Source: Spirochaetaceae bacterium
GTDB taxonomy: Bacteria > Spirochaetota > Spirochaetia > Treponematales > Breznakiellaceae
Assembly: GCA_031278575.1 (NCBI GenBank)
Contig: JAITKD010000106.1
Location: forward strand, 1-18,639
Reading direction: 5' to 3'
Length of the DNA stretch: 18,639 nucleotides
The position numbers and the translations under genes were made by a program. The notes under the pieces were generated by a model, which worked only from the letters and a program-made list of their open reading frames with translations, did not search any database and was not told the origin of the DNA. Positions 15,569-18,639 of the stretch are shown piece after piece (position 1 is the first letter of the stretch; each line of letters starts with the position of its first letter).

Positions 15569-15583
15569 AAATCCAACGGATCT
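15569..15583 (-). terminator. Weak hairpin directly after the rpsJ stop
   Basis: On the minus strand AGATCC pairs with GGATTT (one G-U pair) around a GTT loop, followed by TTAATT. It lies immediately past the TAG of rpsJ. It is too weak for confident termination on its own. Confidence 0.25.
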
Positions 15584-15892
15584 CTATTGTTTTATTTCCA
15601 CGTCCACCCCCGCGGGAAGCTCAAGTTTCATTAAAGAATCCATCACCTCCGCGGAAGGGCTGATTATATCGATCAGGCGCTTATGGGTCCGCATCTCAAA
15701 CTGCTCACGGGACTTTTTATTCACATGAGGAGAACGAAGCACCGTCATCTTGTTGATTCGGGTGGGCAGCGGAATAGGGCCGGTAACTTTAGCCCCCGCT
15801 TTCTGCACCGTCTGAACGATGGACTTCGCGCTCTGATCAATTAATTCCACATCGAAACCGCGTAACCGCACGCGAATTCGTTCATTAGTCAT
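15584..15892 (-). CDS. rpsJ: 30S ribosomal protein S10 / NusE
   Basis: S10 is in the 30S head and, as NusE, joins NusB in transcription antitermination. The 102 residues begin [20 protein letters not shown] and contain [20 protein letters not shown] and the loop [20 protein letters not shown], ending in [11 protein letters not shown]. The start follows GGAGG. It is set between tuf (70 nt before) and a long gap (281 nt after), so it groups with tuf more than with rplC. Confidence 0.97.
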   Translation of the reverse strand: MTNERIRVRLRGFDVELIDQSAKSIVQTVQKAGAKVTGPIPLPTRINKMTVLRSPHVNKKSREQFEMRTHKRLIDIISPSAEVMDSLMKLELPAGVDVEIKQ

Positions 15893-15915
15893 TATTCCTC
15901 CGGATGGGGCCGGTC

Positions 15916-15939
15916 GGCCTTTTACGCCCGCAAAAGGCC
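15916..15939. promoter_or_regulatory. 8-bp hairpin between tuf and rpsJ
   Basis: GGCCTTTT (15916-15923) and AAAAGGCC (15932-15939) are exact complements with an 8-nt loop; GGT and ACC just outside could extend it past one mismatch. It fills the middle of the 70-nt tuf-rpsJ gap and has no U-run after it on the minus strand. It may separate tuf mRNA stability from the rest or protect a processed 3' end. Confidence 0.45.
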
Positions 15940-15962
15940 AACCCCGCCCTCGATCATAACCT

Positions 15963-17162
<1,200 letters not shown>

Positions 17163-17700
17163 TACGTGTCCTCCTTACCTATGGGCACCCAATTTAATTT
17201 CTATATACCAAATATAGTCCAACACCCTTACGAATGTAAGACCTCCGTATTTCCCCATACCGGGGGCCGGAAACAAGCGTCGTTTCGTTATAAACAGGGG
17301 AATCAACCAGGAACAGTAACATGAAGACCGGGGAAACCCCCAGAATCCACATAGTACCATCCGTCCCGTTCCACCTCTCTCATCCTGGACAACGCCAAGA
17401 AACCCGGAGGAAAACAAAAACGTTTACCCCGGATCCCTGATGATCGGTTTGGATCATCGAACCGCCCGGACAGCGTAAAAACGATTGCCGTTTCCCGCCG
17501 CCCCGAACAGCTCCAAGAAACCGCCCGCGCGGTTCCCCGAGACCTCCACGCCATCGAGCATCAAGAAATTTTTCCGCCTCCTTGACCGCCCCATGGCACG
17601 GTAATCACATCCGGCAATGCGCCGGATCAACTCATTTCAAACATCCGCATAACCCCCGAGGGTTACGGCGCCATCCGGGGGGCACACCCCCGTTTATTCC
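17163..17700. other. 538-nt gap between rpsG and tuf
   Basis: The largest non-coding stretch. Just after rpsG (minus strand) come three GC-rich stems: GGGGG/CCCCC (17678-17691), TAACCC/GGGTTA (17650-17665) and ATCCGGC/GCCGGAT (17609-17627). Further on are AACCGC/GCGGTT (17519-17534) and GATGATC/GATCATC (17439-17458). None has a U-run. Two short minus-strand frames (17454-17594 and 17303-17554) show no recognisable family. The tuf end holds the promoter. fusA, which sits between rpsG and tuf in the classical str operon, is absent. Confidence 0.55.
17211..17240 (-). promoter_or_regulatory. Likely sigma-70 promoter of tuf
   Basis: On the minus strand CTTACA (17235-17240, four of six match to TTGACA) is separated by 18 nt from TATATT (17211-17216, five of six match to TATAAT). 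Transcription would begin about 40 nt before the tuf start codon. The -35 overlaps a short dyad, CTTAC/GTAAG (17227-17240), which could be an operator. Confidence 0.45.
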
Positions 17701-18171
17701 CTACCACCGGTAATGGGCAAACGCCTTGTTTGCCTCGGCGTTTTTATGGGTGTCTTCCTTTTTCTTAAAAGCCGTACCGGTATTATTATACGCATCCATC
17801 AGCTCCGCGGCAAGCCGCTCATCCATACCGTGGCCGGATCTGGCCCGGGCGGCCTTGATGATCCACCGCATCCCCAGGGCTTCCCGCCGGGATTCCCGAA
17901 TTTCCACCGGAACCTGATAGGTGGCGCCCCCAACCCGCCGGGATTTTACCTCGATCAGGGGCTTTACGTTTTCCACGGCCTTGAGGAATACCTCCAGGGG
18001 CTCCTTATCGGCCTTGGTTTTCAGCACGTCTAACGCGCCATGAACGATCCGGAGGGCCACCGACCGTTTGCCCTCCCACATCATCCGGTTTACGAATTTG
18101 GAAACCACCACGCTGTTGTATTTAGGATCCGGCAATATACCCCGATCTATGGTCTTTTTTTTGCGTCCCAT
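17701..18171 (-). CDS. rpsG: 30S ribosomal protein S7
   Basis: S7 starts assembly of the 30S head and lies by the E site; in E. coli it represses the str operon. The 156 residues begin [20 protein letters not shown] and include [40 protein letters not shown] and the C-terminal [20 protein letters not shown], all standard. The ATG follows GGAG and is 14 nt after rpsL. The long structured gap follows instead of fusA. Confidence 0.98.
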   Translation of the reverse strand: MGRKKKTIDRGILPDPKYNSVVVSKFVNRMMWEGKRSVALRIVHGALDVLKTKADKEPLEVFLKAVENVKPLIEVKSRRVGGATYQVPVEIRESRREALGMRWIIKAARARSGHGMDERLAAELMDAYNNTGTAFKKKEDTHKNAEANKAFAHYRW

Positions 18172-18185
18172 GACTACTCCTCGCC

Positions 18186-18560
18186 CTACGCCTTCGGCCG
18201 TTTAGCGCCGTATTTGGACCGGCTCCGTTTGCGGTCTTCCACACCCAGGGTATCCTTGGCGCCCCGGATGATGTGATAACGGACCCCGGGCAGATCCTTC
18301 ACCCGGCCGCCCCGGACCAGGACCACCGAGTGTTCCTGGAGGTTATGGCCGATGCCGGGGATATAGGCGGTTACCTCAGTACCATGGGAAAGCCGCACCC
18401 GGGCAACCTTCCGCAGGGCCGAATTCGGCTTTTTGGGGGTGATGGTCATAACCCGGGTACACACCCCCCGTTTTTGGGGACAGGACTGAAGCGCCGGAGA
18501 CTTCGTTTTAACGGATATCTGCTGCCGGCCAAAACGAACCAACTGATTAATCGTAGGCAT
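18186..18560 (-). CDS. rpsL: 30S ribosomal protein S12
   Basis: S12 is by the decoding centre and sets translational accuracy. The 124 residues begin [20 protein letters not shown] and show [28 protein letters not shown] and [20 protein letters not shown]. Lys43 and Lys88, the positions at which streptomycin-resistance changes arise in other bacteria, are the wild-type residues. It is the first visible gene of the cluster; GGGAG lies 11 nt before the ATG. Confidence 0.98.
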   Translation of the reverse strand: MPTINQLVRFGRQQISVKTKSPALQSCPQKRGVCTRVMTITPKKPNSALRKVARVRLSHGTEVTAYIPGIGHNLQEHSVVLVRGGRVKDLPGVRYHIIRGAKDTLGVEDRKRSRSKYGAKRPKA

Positions 18561-18583
18561 CTACAAAAAACTCCCTTTCGCAT

Positions 18584-18603
18584 CGCCGCGGAAAACCGCG
18601 GCG
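18584..18603 (-). promoter_or_regulatory. Strong leader hairpin upstream of rpsL
   Basis: CGCCGCGG (18584-18591) and CCGCGGCG (18596-18603) form a perfect 8-bp GC stem with a 4-nt loop, about 24 nt before the rpsL start and next to its ribosome-binding region. A GATAAT -10-like element (18607-18612, minus strand) lies just upstream, with no good -35, so the hairpin may be at the very 5' end of the transcript. Confidence 0.5.
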
Positions 18604-18639
18604 TCAATTATCTATTGAAAGCGCCTTTTCCTAAAAATA

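Larger units (their letters stand above)
15303..15583. other. 281-nt gap between rpsJ and rplC
   Basis: No recognisable gene. On the minus strand it holds, in order, a small hairpin just after the rpsJ stop, a perfect 10-bp stem (15535-15562), a GC-rich stretch with several competing short stems, and a terminator-like hairpin ending in TTTTTT (15359-15393) about 57 nt before the rplC start. rpsJ and rplC are normally only a few bases apart in S10 operons, so the gap is unusual and looks like a regulatory leader. No convincing promoter was found. Confidence 0.55.

Noticed and set aside
17175..17417. An 80-codon minus-strand frame before tuf
   Set aside because: It runs through the tuf promoter and the ribosome-binding region, and its translation has no recognisable features.

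Overview
The window is almost entirely one large ribosomal-protein / translation gene cluster read on the minus strand (about 18.6 kb down to 1.3 kb), with one unrelated plus-strand gene at the left edge. The protein sequences, the absence of adk, map and infA between secY and rpmJ, the absence of fusA between rpsG and tuf, and the moderately GC-rich DNA suggest a spirochaete of the Treponema group, possibly a termite-gut type. That assignment is inferred from reading the proteins, not from a search.

Layout in transcription order (minus strand, right to left): an rpsL leader with a strong hairpin; rpsL-rpsG; a 538-nt gap that ends in a tuf promoter; tuf-rpsJ, with a hairpin between them; a 281-nt gap with terminator-like structures; then rplC-rplD-rplW-rplB-rpsS-rplV-rpsC-rplP-rpmC-rpsQ-rplN-rplX-rplE-rpsN-rpsH-rplF-rplR-rpsE-rpmD-rplO-secY with spacings of 0-90 nt; a 275-nt gap with several hairpins; then rpmJ-rpsM-rpsK-rpsD-rpoA-rplQ and a 59-codon zinc-ribbon gene. 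That gene ends tail-to-tail with a plus-strand CapA-family metallophosphatase-like gene, and the two stop codons overlap.

Together the cluster supplies most proteins of both ribosomal subunits, EF-Tu, the SecY channel and the RNA polymerase alpha subunit. It is the merged str/S10/spc/alpha arrangement. The long gaps fall after rpsG, after rpsJ and after secY, while the classical S10/spc boundary (rpsQ-rplN) is only 14 nt. Several start codons need correction from the longest open frame: rpsK, rpsC and rpsS use GTG, and rplC, rplN, rpsQ, rplE, rplX, rplV, rpmC, rpmD and rplQ start at internal ATGs that fit their families.

Most of the window is ordinary core genome. The points worth a second look are the small zinc-ribbon gene at the operon end, the rpsJ-rplC and secY-rpmJ gaps with possible attenuator structures, the rpsG-tuf gap, the bidirectional hairpin at the convergent gene ends, and the hairpin in front of capA. 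I saw no rRNA, tRNA, CRISPR array, insertion sequence or replication origin.
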